NCBI RefSeq assembly: GCF_014495845.1 | Contig: NZ_CP061080.1 | Coordinates: 2,221,001 to 2,285,000 of the forward strand | Direction: 5' to 3' | Length of the DNA stretch: 64,000 nucleotides | Origin: Aquibium microcysteis | GTDB lineage: Bacteria; Pseudomonadota; Alphaproteobacteria; Rhizobiales; Rhizobiaceae | Shown here: in pieces, positions 25,458-34,641 of the stretch | Layout: every line of letters begins with the position of its first letter | Numbering within the stretch: the stretch's first letter is position 1 | The notes under the pieces: generated by a model | The model's input: the letters and a program-made list of their open reading frames with translations, nothing else | Database searches by the model: none | Told to the model about the DNA's origin: nothing | Made by a program: the position numbers and the translations under genes

Positions 25458-26371
25458 TGGCCCGAATAGGCGAGCAGACCGCTCCGGTCACCACGCGCGA
25501 CGCGCTGGCGCGCGGCAGGCTGCGGGCCTCGCTCGTTCCCGACCTCCTGGTCGACGCGCGCCGCATCGCCAACACGGTGATCTCCGGCTGGCACGGCCGT
25601 CGCCGGCGGGGCGTCGGCGAGAATTTCTGGCAGTTCCGTCCCTATGTCGAAGGCGAGGCCGTGTCGCGAATCGACTGGCGCCGCTCCGCTCGCGACGACC
25701 AGCACACCTTCGTGCGCGACCGCGAATGGGAAGCCGCCCACACGGTCTGGCTCTGGGCCGATCCCTCGCCGTCCATGCTCTACAAGTCCGCGTCGGCGAG
25801 CGTTTCGAAGGAATCGCGCGCGCTGGTGCTGGTGCTGGCGATGGCAGAGCTCCTGTCGCGCAGCGGCGAGCGCATCGCCTGGCCTAGCCTGTCGGATCCC
25901 TTTACGGCCCGCAACGGCGCCGAGCGTCTGGCGGCCGTGCTGGCCCAGGCCGCGGACGTGCCCGCGCGCCCCGATCTCCTTGGCATCCGCCGCTTCTCCG
26001 ACCTCGTCGTCGCAAGCGATTTCCTCGACCCGGTCGAGGAGACGATGGAGTGGCTGGACGTGCTGGCAAGGCACGGCGTCCGCGTGCATCTGGTCGAGAT
26101 CGCCGATCCGGCCGAAGAGACCTTCCCCTATTCAGGCCGGACCGAGTTCGTCGATCCCGAGACGCAGCAGAAATACACCGCCGGCCGCGCCGAGACGCTG
26201 TCGCAGGAATATCGCCGTCTCTACGTCGCGCGGCGCGAGGCTCTGATGTCCTGGAGCACCCGGCTCGGCTGGAGCTATACGGTCAACCACACCGACCGGC
26301 TCGCCTCCGAGGCGCTGGTCCGCCTGCACATGGCGATGTCGGGCGGCATCGGACAGGGAGGCGCGCGATGA
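25457..26371 (+). CDS. DUF58 protein, MoxR partner
   Basis: 304 residues. The DUF58 core is clear: GRRRRGVGENFWQFRPYVEGEAVSRIDWRRSAR, then a VWA-like fold with VWLWADPSPSM, ALVLVLAMAELLSRSGERIAW and LVVASDFLDPVEE. No transmembrane segment is evident in this copy, unlike some DUF58 proteins. It is translationally coupled to moxR (TGATG) and to the next gene (ATGA overlap), implying stoichiometric synthesis. Role unknown; the family is linked to cell-envelope processes. Confidence 0.9.
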   Translation: MARIGEQTAPVTTRDALARGRLRASLVPDLLVDARRIANTVISGWHGRRRRGVGENFWQFRPYVEGEAVSRIDWRRSARDDQHTFVRDREWEAAHTVWLWADPSPSMLYKSASASVSKESRALVLVLAMAELLSRSGERIAWPSLSDPFTARNGAERLAAVLAQAADVPARPDLLGIRRFSDLVVASDFLDPVEETMEWLDVLARHGVRVHLVEIADPAEETFPYSGRTEFVDPETQQKYTAGRAETLSQEYRRLYVARREALMSWSTRLGWSYTVNHTDRLASEALVRLHMAMSGGIGQGGAR

Positions 26372-29214
26372 GTTTCCTCGCCTTCGGCCAGCCGCTGGTC
26401 CTGTTCGGCCTGCTGGCGCTGCCTGTGATCTGGTGGCTCCTGCGGCTGACGCCGCCCAAGCCGCAGACCGAGGTGTTTCCGCCGCTGCGCATCCTGATGC
26501 GGGTGCTGAAGCCCGAGGAGACGCCGCACCAGAGTCCGTGGTGGCTGACGCTCCTGCGCCTCCTGATGGCGGCGCTGGTGATTTTCGCCCTCGCCGATCC
26601 GGTCTTCAATCCGCGCGAGCGCCTGCAGACGGGCGGCGGCGCGGTCGCGATCGTCATGGACAATGGCTGGGCGACCGCCGGCGACTGGGAGCTGCGCGTT
26701 GCCACCGCGGAGCGGCTGATCGCCGACGCCGGCGCCTCGGAAGCGCCGGTCATCCTCGCCTTCACGGCGGACAAGCCGAACGCCGAGATCGGCCCCTTCG
26801 ACGCCGAGCAGGCCGTCGACCGTCTCCGCGCCGCCGAACCACGTCCCGTTCCGGTCGATCGCGCAAGCGTCTACGGCCGCGTCGCCGCCGTCATCGAGAC
26901 GGCGCCCGGCGCCACCGTGGCGGTGCTGTCCGACGGGCTTGCCACCGCCGGCGACCAGGCAGCCTTTTCCGCCCTGCTCGGAGAGAACGCCGGCCGGCTC
27001 GTCTGGATCGAGCCCGACCGCCTGGCGATGGCAGGGCTGACGGCCGTCGACAACCAGCCCGAAGCCTTTCTCGCCACGGCGGTGCGCCCGGCCGGCGACC
27101 CCGCTCCGCGGCAGATCACGGGCGGCGCCTTCGACGATCGCGGGCGGCGTATCGCCGACACCGTCTTTTCCTTCGGCCCGGGGGAGACGACGGCCGTCGG
27201 CGAAATCCGCGTGCCGTTCGAACTGCGCAACGACTTCGCCGCCATCCGTCTCGACGGCGAGAGCCAGGCTGCAGCCGTGCGCCTCCTCGACGAGAATTCG
27301 AAGCGCCGCCGAGTCGGCCTGATCTCGCAGTCGGAGGCCGATCAGGCGCAGCCGCTGCTGTCGCCGCTCTACTACATCCGCCGCGCGCTGCAGCCCTTCG
27401 CCGACCTCGTCGAGCCGACGACACCGGACCTCGCCGAAGCGATCCCGCAGATCCTGGAGCAGAAGCCGGCGATGATCGTGATGGCCGACGTCGGCACGTT
27501 GCCGGACGATGCCCGCGACGCGCTGATCGAGTGGCTGAACGAAGGCGGGACGCTCGTCCGCTTCGCCGGATCCCGGCTCGCCGCGGCAGAGAACGATCCC
27601 GAACTGCTGCCGGTGCGTCTGCGCCTCGGCGAGCGCTCGATGGGCGGATCCCTGTCGTGGACCGAGCCGCAGGCCGTGGCGGAGTTCCCCGCGAGCGGCC
27701 CCTTCGCCGATCTGACGCCGCCGCGCGAGGTCTCCGTCGCCCGCCAGGTGCTGGCCGAGCCGACGCCCGATCTCTTCGAGCATACCTGGGCGAGCCTGGC
27801 CGACGGTACGCCGCTGGTGACGGGTGCCCGCCGCGGCGACGGCACGCTGGTGCTCTTCCACGTCACGCCGGAGGCGACATGGTCGAACCTGCCGATTTCC
27901 GGAAGCTTCGTGGAAATGCTGCGCCGGGTCGTGCAACTGTCGCGCAACCAGGGCGTCATCGACGCGTCCGGGCGCTCTGGTGAGCAGTCGCTCGCCCCCT
28001 ATCGCATGATAGCCGCCAATGGGGCGCTGGTGCCGCCGCCGCCGGATGCAGAACCCCTCCCCGTGGGCGCAGGCGTCGTGCGGGGCGTCACCATCGCCAA
28101 TCCGCCGGGGCTCTACGGCACCGACGAAGGCGTGGTCGCGCACAACCTGCTCGCCGCCGACGCGGTGCTCAGCCCGATCGTGCGGCCCGAGACGCCGTTG
28201 CCGGTCAGTGAATTCGCCTACGCTGCCGACGAGTCCCGCGATCTCAAGGGCCTGCTGGTCGCGCTCGCCCTGGCGTTGATGGTGCTCGACACGCTCGCCG
28301 TGTTCTGGATGGGCGGCATCTTCCGGCGCGGCGGCCGGATCGGCCGGCGACGGCAGGGCAGCGCCGCGGCGGGACTGATCGCGCTCGCCGCGCTCGGGCT
28401 CGTGCTTCCGGCGCCGGGACGGGCGCTGGCGCAGGACGCCGCCCCGGAAGGCGGAATGAACGACGTCGATGCGGTCGAGGCGATCTCCAGGACGCGCATC
28501 GCCTATGTGCTGACGGGCAATGCATCCGTCGATGCGGTCAGCCGCGCCGGACTGACCGGGCTGACACGGTTCCTGATCGAGAAGACCGCGCTGGAGCCGG
28601 GCGAGCCGGCGGGCGTCGACGTGGAGACAGACGAGCTCTCCTTCTATCCGCTGATCTACTGGCCGATCGACGAGACCGCGCCCATGCCGAGCGACGCCGC
28701 CGTCGCCCGCGTCGACGCCTATATGCAGCAGGGCGGAACGGTTCTCTTCGACACGCGCGACCAGTTCTCGACGGGCATCGGCCTGTCCGGTTCCGCCAGC
28801 CCCGCCACACGGCGACTGCGCGACATCGTCGCCGGTCTCAACGTGCCGCCGCTGGAGCCGGTGCCGGACGACCATGTGCTGACCAAGTCCTTCTATATCC
28901 TGCAGAACTTCCCGGGCCGCTACAATGGCAGTCCGCTCTGGGTGGAGGCTTCGCTCGACGCATCCAACATCGAGGAGCGACCGGTGCGGACGGGCGACGG
29001 CGTCTCGCCGATCATGATCACCGCCAATGATTTCGCCGGCGCCTGGGCAATCGATTCCAGCGGTGATCCGCTCCTGCCGACCGTGCCCGCCGACCCCATG
29101 CAGCGCGTCTACGCGCTGCGGTCCGGCGTCAACATCATGATGTACATGCTCACCGGCAACTACAAGTCGGACCAGGTGCACGTTCCGATCCTGCTGGAAA
29201 GGCTCGGCCAATGA
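26368..29214 (+). CDS. BatA-N / DUF4159 large membrane protein
   Basis: 948 residues. Residues 1-80 match the BatA N-terminal membrane hairpin (VLFGLLALPVIWWLLRLTPPKP and LTLLRLLMAALVIFALADPVF). A VWA-like region follows (AIVMDNGWATAGDWELRVA), then a GATase1-like fold with LIEWLNEGGTLVRFAGSRL. Two membrane segments lie near residues 625-690, and the periplasmic C-terminal domain from about 710 to the end is DUF4159 (FYPLIYWPIDETAPMP, QQGGTVLFDTRDQFS, NIMMYMLTGNYKSDQVH). The VWA metal site (DxSxS) is degenerate here (DNGWA). Overlaps the DUF58 stop by four bases. Function unknown. Confidence 0.88.
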   Translation: MSFLAFGQPLVLFGLLALPVIWWLLRLTPPKPQTEVFPPLRILMRVLKPEETPHQSPWWLTLLRLLMAALVIFALADPVFNPRERLQTGGGAVAIVMDNGWATAGDWELRVATAERLIADAGASEAPVILAFTADKPNAEIGPFDAEQAVDRLRAAEPRPVPVDRASVYGRVAAVIETAPGATVAVLSDGLATAGDQAAFSALLGENAGRLVWIEPDRLAMAGLTAVDNQPEAFLATAVRPAGDPAPRQITGGAFDDRGRRIADTVFSFGPGETTAVGEIRVPFELRNDFAAIRLDGESQAAAVRLLDENSKRRRVGLISQSEADQAQPLLSPLYYIRRALQPFADLVEPTTPDLAEAIPQILEQKPAMIVMADVGTLPDDARDALIEWLNEGGTLVRFAGSRLAAAENDPELLPVRLRLGERSMGGSLSWTEPQAVAEFPASGPFADLTPPREVSVARQVLAEPTPDLFEHTWASLADGTPLVTGARRGDGTLVLFHVTPEATWSNLPISGSFVEMLRRVVQLSRNQGVIDASGRSGEQSLAPYRMIAANGALVPPPPDAEPLPVGAGVVRGVTIANPPGLYGTDEGVVAHNLLAADAVLSPIVRPETPLPVSEFAYAADESRDLKGLLVALALALMVLDTLAVFWMGGIFRRGGRIGRRRQGSAAAGLIALAALGLVLPAPGRALAQDAAPEGGMNDVDAVEAISRTRIAYVLTGNASVDAVSRAGLTGLTRFLIEKTALEPGEPAGVDVETDELSFYPLIYWPIDETAPMPSDAAVARVDAYMQQGGTVLFDTRDQFSTGIGLSGSASPATRRLRDIVAGLNVPPLEPVPDDHVLTKSFYILQNFPGRYNGSPLWVEASLDASNIEERPVRTGDGVSPIMITANDFAGAWAIDSSGDPLLPTVPADPMQRVYALRSGVNIMMYMLTGNYKSDQVHVPILLERLGQ

Positions 29215-29245
29215 TCCGCTCCACTGGCGCCGCGGGGAGACCGAC

Positions 29246-31315
29246 ATGAACTGGTCCATCGCCTTCGAGCCGCTGCTCGACTGGACATGGCTCGGCGCCG
29301 TTCTCGTGCCGCTCGCTCTCCTGGCTCTCGCAGGCCTCGTGCTGCGCCAGCGCGGCGCGCCGTTCCGGGCGGCGGCGATGGCCGCGCTCGCGCTGGCCCT
29401 GCTCAACCCCGTCCTGCTCGACGAGGAGCGCGAGCAGTTGCAGAGCGTCGTGGCGATCGTCGCCGACCGCAGCCAGAGTCAGGAGATCGGTGACAGGGCC
29501 GCCACGACGGACGCTGCCGTCGAGGAACTGAAGGCGAGGCTCGCCCGCTTCCCGCAGTTCGACGTGCGTGTCGTCGAGGCCGGACGGGCGAGCGAGACCG
29601 AGGACCGAACCGAGACGCGGCTCTTCGGCGCGCTCGACAGCGTGCTGCGCGACGTGCCGCAGTCGCGGGTCGCCGGAGCGATCCTCGTCACCGACGGACA
29701 GGTCCACGACGTGCCGGCGCGCCTGGAGGGGTCGAACGCGCCTCTCCATGCGCTGATCACCGGCTCGGAGGACGAGCGCGACCGGCGCGTGCGCTTCGAG
29801 AACGCACCGCGCTTCGGCATCGTCGACCGGCCGCTCGCCATGACCTACCGCGTCACCGACACGGCCGGGGGCCAGGAGGCGGTCGACGTCCGTGTCAGCG
29901 TGAACGGCGAACAGGTGGCGGTTGAGACGGCGATCGTCGGCGAGGAGATGTCGCTCGAGATCATCGTGCCGGGCGCCGGGCGCAACATCGTCGAACTGTC
30001 GATCGACCGGCTGGACGGCGAGATCACCGACACCAACAACCGCGCCATCGCGCTGGTGGACGGCATCCGCGAGAACCTGCGCGTGCTGCTGGTCTCAGGC
30101 GAGCCGCATGCCGGCGAGCGCACCTGGCGCAACCTCCTGAAGTCGGATGCCGCCGTCGATCTCGTCCACTTCACCATCCTGCGGCCGCCCGAGAAGCAGG
30201 ACGGCACGCCCATCAACGACCTGTCGCTGATCGCCTTCCCGACGCGCGAGCTCTTCGTCGAGAAGATCAACGACTTCGACCTGATCATCTTCGACCGCTA
30301 CCAGCACCGCGACGTGCTGCCGATCCTCTATTACGACTACATCGCGGAATACGTGGAGAACGGTGGCGCGCTGCTGGTCGCGGCCGGGCCGGAATATGCC
30401 GGCGCCCAGTCGATCTCGCGCACGCCGCTGATGGCGGCGCTGCCCGGCCTGCCCACCGGACAGGTGATCGAGCAGGGCTTCTACCCGCGCCTGACCGAGA
30501 CCGGGCAGCGCCATCCCGTTACGCGCGGGCTGGAAGGCTCCGGGCAGGAGCCACCTGCCTGGAGCCGCTGGTTCCGCCTGATCGGCATCGACCGTCCCGA
30601 GGGCCAGGTGGTCATGGACGGCCCGAACGACCAGCCGCTGCTCATCCTCGACCGCAAGGGCGAGGGCCGTGTCGGCATGTTCCTGTCCGACCAGGGCTGG
30701 CTCTGGGCGCGCGGCTTCGAGGGTGGCGGCCCGCACGTCTCGCTCTACCGGCGCATCGCGCACTGGCTGATGAAGGAGCCGGAACTGGAGGAGGAACGCC
30801 TCACCGCCTCCGGACGCGGCATGACGCTCGACATCCGCCGCCAGTCGATGAGCGACGACCCGGGCGTGGCCAGCGTCATCACGCCGGCCGGTGCGCGCAT
30901 CGACGTGCCCTTGCAAGCCGAGAGCCCGGGCATCTTCACCGCCAGCACGGTCGTCGCGGACATCGGCCTCTACCAGGTGGCCAACGGCGATCTCGCCACG
31001 CTTGCCCATGTCGGGCCCGTGAACGCGCTGGAGTTCGCCGAAACCGTCTCGACGACCGAGGTGCTTCAGCCGCTGGCCGAGGCCACCGGCGGCAGCGTGC
31101 GGCGGCTGGAAGGCTTCGCCGGCGGCCTGTCGATGCCCGGTATCGTTCCGGTGCGCGCGACGGGCGCAACCGCGGGCCGAGACTGGATCGGGCTGCGCAC
31201 GACCGAGGATTCGATCCTCCGGTCGGTCGACCGCGTGCCGCTGTTCGGCGGCTTCCTCGGTCTCGGCCTGCTTCTGCTGGCGCTTGGCTCGATGTGGTGG
31301 CGCGAGGGGCGGTAG
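29246..31315 (+). CDS. large membrane protein with GATase-like domain, fourth gene of the moxR operon
   Basis: 689 residues. Two N-terminal membrane segments (LGAVLVPLALLALAGLVL and AAMAALALALLNPVLL), then a VWA-like segment (VVAIVADRSQSQEIGDRA, with D-x-S-x-S retained), a beta-sandwich, a GATase1-like domain (NLRVLLVSGEPHAGERTWRNLLK ... FDLIIFDRYQHRDVLP ... EYVENGGALLVAAGPEYAG) and a final membrane anchor (FLGLGLLLLALGSMWW). It is the only member of the operon that keeps a recognisable MIDAS-like DxSxS, so it may be the metal-dependent ligand binder. ATG at 29246 with GGGGAGA upstream, 31 bp after the previous stop. Confidence 0.85.
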   Translation: MNWSIAFEPLLDWTWLGAVLVPLALLALAGLVLRQRGAPFRAAAMAALALALLNPVLLDEEREQLQSVVAIVADRSQSQEIGDRAATTDAAVEELKARLARFPQFDVRVVEAGRASETEDRTETRLFGALDSVLRDVPQSRVAGAILVTDGQVHDVPARLEGSNAPLHALITGSEDERDRRVRFENAPRFGIVDRPLAMTYRVTDTAGGQEAVDVRVSVNGEQVAVETAIVGEEMSLEIIVPGAGRNIVELSIDRLDGEITDTNNRAIALVDGIRENLRVLLVSGEPHAGERTWRNLLKSDAAVDLVHFTILRPPEKQDGTPINDLSLIAFPTRELFVEKINDFDLIIFDRYQHRDVLPILYYDYIAEYVENGGALLVAAGPEYAGAQSISRTPLMAALPGLPTGQVIEQGFYPRLTETGQRHPVTRGLEGSGQEPPAWSRWFRLIGIDRPEGQVVMDGPNDQPLLILDRKGEGRVGMFLSDQGWLWARGFEGGGPHVSLYRRIAHWLMKEPELEEERLTASGRGMTLDIRRQSMSDDPGVASVITPAGARIDVPLQAESPGIFTASTVVADIGLYQVANGDLATLAHVGPVNALEFAETVSTTEVLQPLAEATGGSVRRLEGFAGGLSMPGIVPVRATGATAGRDWIGLRTTEDSILRSVDRVPLFGGFLGLGLLLLALGSMWWREGR

Positions 31316-31325
31316 AGACCGACCT

Positions 31326-31871
31326 TCAGCCCGCCGCAGCCAGGCGTCCGACGGCCGCCGCCGGCGCTGGCGCCACGCAATCGGCGTGCCGCATCTCGCC
31401 CGTCAGCGTCTCCAGCGCGCCGGCCTCGATCTCGTGGATCAGCAGCCGGCGGTAGTCCACCGGGCGCGGCATCGAAATCTGGCCGATCGGCACCTGCCGG
31501 AAGCCGAGGGGGCCGTAATAGGGCTCGTCGCCCACCAACATGACCGAGCACCAGCCGGTATTGCGCGCGGCGTCGATCGCAATCCGCACGAGCCTGCGGC
31601 CGATGCCGAGGTCCTTGTACGAGGGCCGCACGGCGAGCGGGCCGAGCAGCAGCGAACGTCCCTGCCCCACCGCGATGCGCGTCAGCCGTACCGTGGCGAT
31701 CACGCGGCCGTCATGGGTTGCGACGAAGGACAGCGCCCGCTCGTGCGGCCCGCCCTCGCGGATCTTGTAGGCCGCGCGCGCGAAGCGTCCGGGACCGAAG
31801 GCCTCGGCGTTGATCTCCTCGATCTCATGGTCGTGCGCGGCCGTTTCGGCCAGATAGCTGATCTCGTGCAT
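31326..31871 (-). CDS. GNAT family N-acetyltransferase (YhbS-like)
   Basis: 181 residues. The GNAT acetyl-CoA loop is LGPLAVRPSYKDLGIGRRLVRIAIDAA (Q/RxxGxG/A variant), followed by MLVGDEPYYGPLGFRQVP, the hallmark of YhbS-type predicted acetyltransferases. The substrate is unknown. It is convergent with the moxR operon (10 bp apart) and has its promoter in the 285-bp spacer before the next gene, where I see no other feature. Confidence 0.88.
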   Translation of the reverse strand: MHEISYLAETAAHDHEIEEINAEAFGPGRFARAAYKIREGGPHERALSFVATHDGRVIATVRLTRIAVGQGRSLLLGPLAVRPSYKDLGIGRRLVRIAIDAARNTGWCSVMLVGDEPYYGPLGFRQVPIGQISMPRPVDYRRLLIHEIEAGALETLTGEMRHADCVAPAPAAAVGRLAAAG

Positions 31872-32156
31872 GGGATTCGTCCGTATCGTCGGGATGGATG
31901 CCGCAGGGGCGGCAAGACGCGAAACATCGGCGCCGGTCAGGCGCGGGCGCTCATTCGTCGTCGTGCGATACGGGTTGGGGACACGGTCGTTCCTCTCAGG
32001 CCTTGGCTCGCTACCATCATTTCACGGCATCGTCCATCGGCAATTGATTAAGTCGCTTCGTTCCATGGTGCCGGGTGACGAACTGTTCAGACCCCGGGCC
32101 GTTGGGGTGGGTGCGCAAGCTGCCTAGGTTAGGGCGGAGCGAAAGGGAGACGATCG

Positions 32157-33167
32157 ATGGGATTGCTGGTCGACGGAACGTGGCAGGACAAGTGGTACGA
32201 CACCTCGAAGAGCGGCGGGCGCTTCCAGCGCTCCGAATCGCAGTTCAGGGATTTCGTCACCACCGACGGCGTCCCGGGACAGGGCCGCACGCGCGGGTTC
32301 AAGGCGCAACCCGGCCGCTATCATCTCTACGTCTCCCTCGCCTGCCCATGGGCGCACCGCACCCTGATCTTCCGTGCGCTGAAGAAGCTCGAGGACGTGA
32401 TCTCCGTCTCGATCGTCGACCATTTCATGGGCAAGGACGGCTGGACATTCGTCGAGCGCGACGGTTCCACGGGCGACACCCTGTACGGCTCGCAGTTCCT
32501 GCACCAGATCTACACTAGGGCCGATCCCGCCTATTCGGGCCGCGTCACGGTGCCGGTGCTGTGGGACAAGCAGGAGGAGACCATCGTCTCCAACGAATCC
32601 TCCGAGATCATCCGCATGCTGAACACGGCCTTCGACGCCTGGGGCGACGCGTCGGTGGATTTCTATCCCGAGCGGCTTCGCGGAGACATCGATGCCTGGA
32701 ACGGGCGCGTCTACGGGGCGATCAACAACGGAGTCTATCGCTGCGGCTTCGCCACGACCCAGGAGGCCTACGACGAGGCCTTCGACGAACTCTTCGGCGC
32801 GCTGGACGCGGTGGAGGAGCAGTTGTCGAAGCACCGCTACCTGGCGGGCGACACCCTGACCGAGGCCGACTGGCGGCTGTTCACCACGCTGGTGCGCTTC
32901 GACCCGGTCTATGTCGGCCACTTCAAGTGCAATCTGCGCCGGATCGCCGACTACCCCAACCTCCGAAACTATACCCGCGACCTCTTCCAGGTGCCGGGCG
33001 TGGCCGAAACCGTCGATCTTCACCACATCAAGCATCACTACTACGGCAGCCACGAGACCATCAATCCGACACGCATCGTGCCGCGCGGGCCGGCGATCGA
33101 CTATGCCCTGCCGCACGACCGCGACCGCTTCGACCGGACGGAAGCCGGCGGCACCGCCTACCAGTAG
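32157..33167 (+). CDS. glutathionyl-hydroquinone reductase (Xi-class glutathione transferase)
   Basis: 336 residues, the ECM4/YqjG/PcpF family length. The catalytic cysteine is Cys63 in YVSLACPWAHR; other family marks are GRFQRSESQFRDFV and the RVTVPVLWDKQEETIVSNESSEIIRMLN thioredoxin-fold region. It reduces glutathionyl-hydroquinones, releasing glutathione, in quinone detoxification or aromatic breakdown. ATG at 32157 behind GGGAGACGATCG. The 3' end overlaps the convergent nudix gene by ten bases. Confidence 0.93.
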   Translation: MGLLVDGTWQDKWYDTSKSGGRFQRSESQFRDFVTTDGVPGQGRTRGFKAQPGRYHLYVSLACPWAHRTLIFRALKKLEDVISVSIVDHFMGKDGWTFVERDGSTGDTLYGSQFLHQIYTRADPAYSGRVTVPVLWDKQEETIVSNESSEIIRMLNTAFDAWGDASVDFYPERLRGDIDAWNGRVYGAINNGVYRCGFATTQEAYDEAFDELFGALDAVEEQLSKHRYLAGDTLTEADWRLFTTLVRFDPVYVGHFKCNLRRIADYPNLRNYTRDLFQVPGVAETVDLHHIKHHYYGSHETINPTRIVPRGPAIDYALPHDRDRFDRTEAGGTAYQ

Positions 33168-33670
33168 GGCGATGGCGGCAGACCCTCGAGCTGTTCGGCC
33201 AACCGCGCGCGCGTGGCGCGCGTGGTGCCCTCCGGCAGCGCGTCGAGGCGGAAGAACGCGCCTTCGGCGATCTCCTTGTCGGCGATTTTCGGAGCGGTCT
33301 GGTGAAAGTCGCTGACGACGTAGAGCGCGACATGGTCTCGGCGACTGGCGGCGCGGTTGTAGTACATCGCCGCCAGCCTCGGCGGACCGCGCATCTCGAT
33401 GTTGCATTCCTCGATGAGTTCGTGCCGCAGCGCTTCCACCAGCGTCTCGCCCGTCTCGACACCGCCGCCCGGCAGCTGCCATCCCGCCACGTAGGTGTGC
33501 CGGACGAGGAACACGCTGCGTTCCGCTTCGTTGAAGACGAGCGCCCGCACGCCGAGCGTCATCGGCCGCCGCAGCAGGAACCAGACGTGGAACAGGCGTC
33601 CGCGCAGGCGCGCGAGCCGGCTGCGGCCGAATGGTCCGGCGTCGTCGGGGCGGCTCATCGCCGCCGCCAT
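33158..33670 (-). CDS. nudix hydrolase
   Basis: 170 residues. The nudix box reads GGGVETGETLVEALRHELIEECNIEM; the first REU-EE positions are RHELIEECN, where the usual Arg-Glu pair is changed to His-Glu (HELIEE). It could still act, since the glutamates that bind Mg are kept. MTLGVRALVFNEAERSVFLVRHTYVAGWQLPGG precedes the box. The substrate is unknown. Start chosen at the ATG at 33670; a downstream ATG at 33658 is equally possible. It is divergent from the metallophosphoesterase gene, 41 bp away. Confidence 0.85.
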   Translation of the reverse strand: MAAAMSRPDDAGPFGRSRLARLRGRLFHVWFLLRRPMTLGVRALVFNEAERSVFLVRHTYVAGWQLPGGGVETGETLVEALRHELIEECNIEMRGPPRLAAMYYNRAASRRDHVALYVVSDFHQTAPKIADKEIAEGAFFRLDALPEGTTRATRARLAEQLEGLPPSPYW

Positions 33671-33711
33671 TCGCACTGGATCGCTCGCGATCCCTGTCCT
33701 AGAAGGTTGCG

Positions 33712-34641
33712 ATGTTCCGTCTCGCGCATCTCTCAGACCTGCATCTCGGTCCCCTGCCGGATATCTCCTACCGCGAACTCGCCTCCAAGCGGATCACAGG
33801 CTACGTCAACTGGCAGCGGAACCGCCGCAAGGCGATCCACAACGGCGTGACCGACGCCCTGCTGCAGGACATCGCCCGGCATGGCGTCGACCACCTCGCA
33901 GTTACCGGCGACCTCGTCAACCTCGCGCTCGACGCCGAAATCGACGTCGCCCGCGAATGGCTGGCGATGGCAGGCGAGCCCGACCGCCTCTCGGTCGTGC
34001 CGGGGAACCACGACGCCTACGTTCCGGGCGCGCTTCACAAGGCCTGCAGGGCCTGGCGGCCCTGGATGACCGGCGAGAAGACGCCCGTTCGCCTCAGCGA
34101 ATCCGGCTTTCCCTACCTGCGAACCTGTGGCGACGTGGCGCTGATCGGGGTTTCGTCCGCTCATGCCACGGCACCGTTCCTGGCGCTCGGCACCTTCCGG
34201 GAGGAACAGGCCGCGGGTGTGGCCACGCTGCTCGACATCGCCGCCGCGCGCGGCCTCTTCCGGATCGTGATGATCCATCATCCTCCGGTGCGCGGCCTCA
34301 CCACGGCCCACAAGCGCCTCTACGGCATCGGACTGTTCCAGAAGATCGTCGCCCGGCACGGCGCCGAACTCGTCCTGCACGGGCACACGCACGACCCGAC
34401 CCTGTCGTGGATCCGCGGCAAGGGTCACCGCGTGCCCGTGCTGGGGGTCACCGCCGCGGGCCAGGGAACTGCCGGGGAAAAGCAGCCGGCACAGTACAAT
34501 CTCGTCGAGATCGACGGCAAACCCGGCGCCTGGCGCGTGATGCATTCGCGCCGTGGCATCAGAGGCCAGTTCCCGGTCCTGAAAGTCGAGGGAGGGACGC
34601 CGACGGATCTGTTCGCGTCGCCTCAGTTCGACGCGAAGTAG
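33712..34641 (+). CDS. calcineurin-like metallophosphoesterase
   Basis: 309 residues. All metal-binding motifs of the family are in order: LSDLHLGPLP (DxH), TGDLVNLAL (GDxxx), PGNHDAYVPG (GNHD), IHHPPVRG (H), and HGHTHDPTL (GHTH). Members cleave phosphodiesters of nucleotides or lipids; this branch is not characterised. ATG at 33712. The 3' end overlaps the convergent membrane-protein gene by 19 bases. The C-terminus varies and carries no extra domain. Confidence 0.9.
   Translation: MFRLAHLSDLHLGPLPDISYRELASKRITGYVNWQRNRRKAIHNGVTDALLQDIARHGVDHLAVTGDLVNLALDAEIDVAREWLAMAGEPDRLSVVPGNHDAYVPGALHKACRAWRPWMTGEKTPVRLSESGFPYLRTCGDVALIGVSSAHATAPFLALGTFREEQAAGVATLLDIAAARGLFRIVMIHHPPVRGLTTAHKRLYGIGLFQKIVARHGAELVLHGHTHDPTLSWIRGKGHRVPVLGVTAAGQGTAGEKQPAQYNLVEIDGKPGAWRVMHSRRGIRGQFPVLKVEGGTPTDLFASPQFDAK

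Noticed and set aside
26275..29406. A 1043-codon minus-strand open frame opposite the DUF4159 gene
   Set aside because: Shadow of a conserved protein; composition dominated by Arg, Gly and His.
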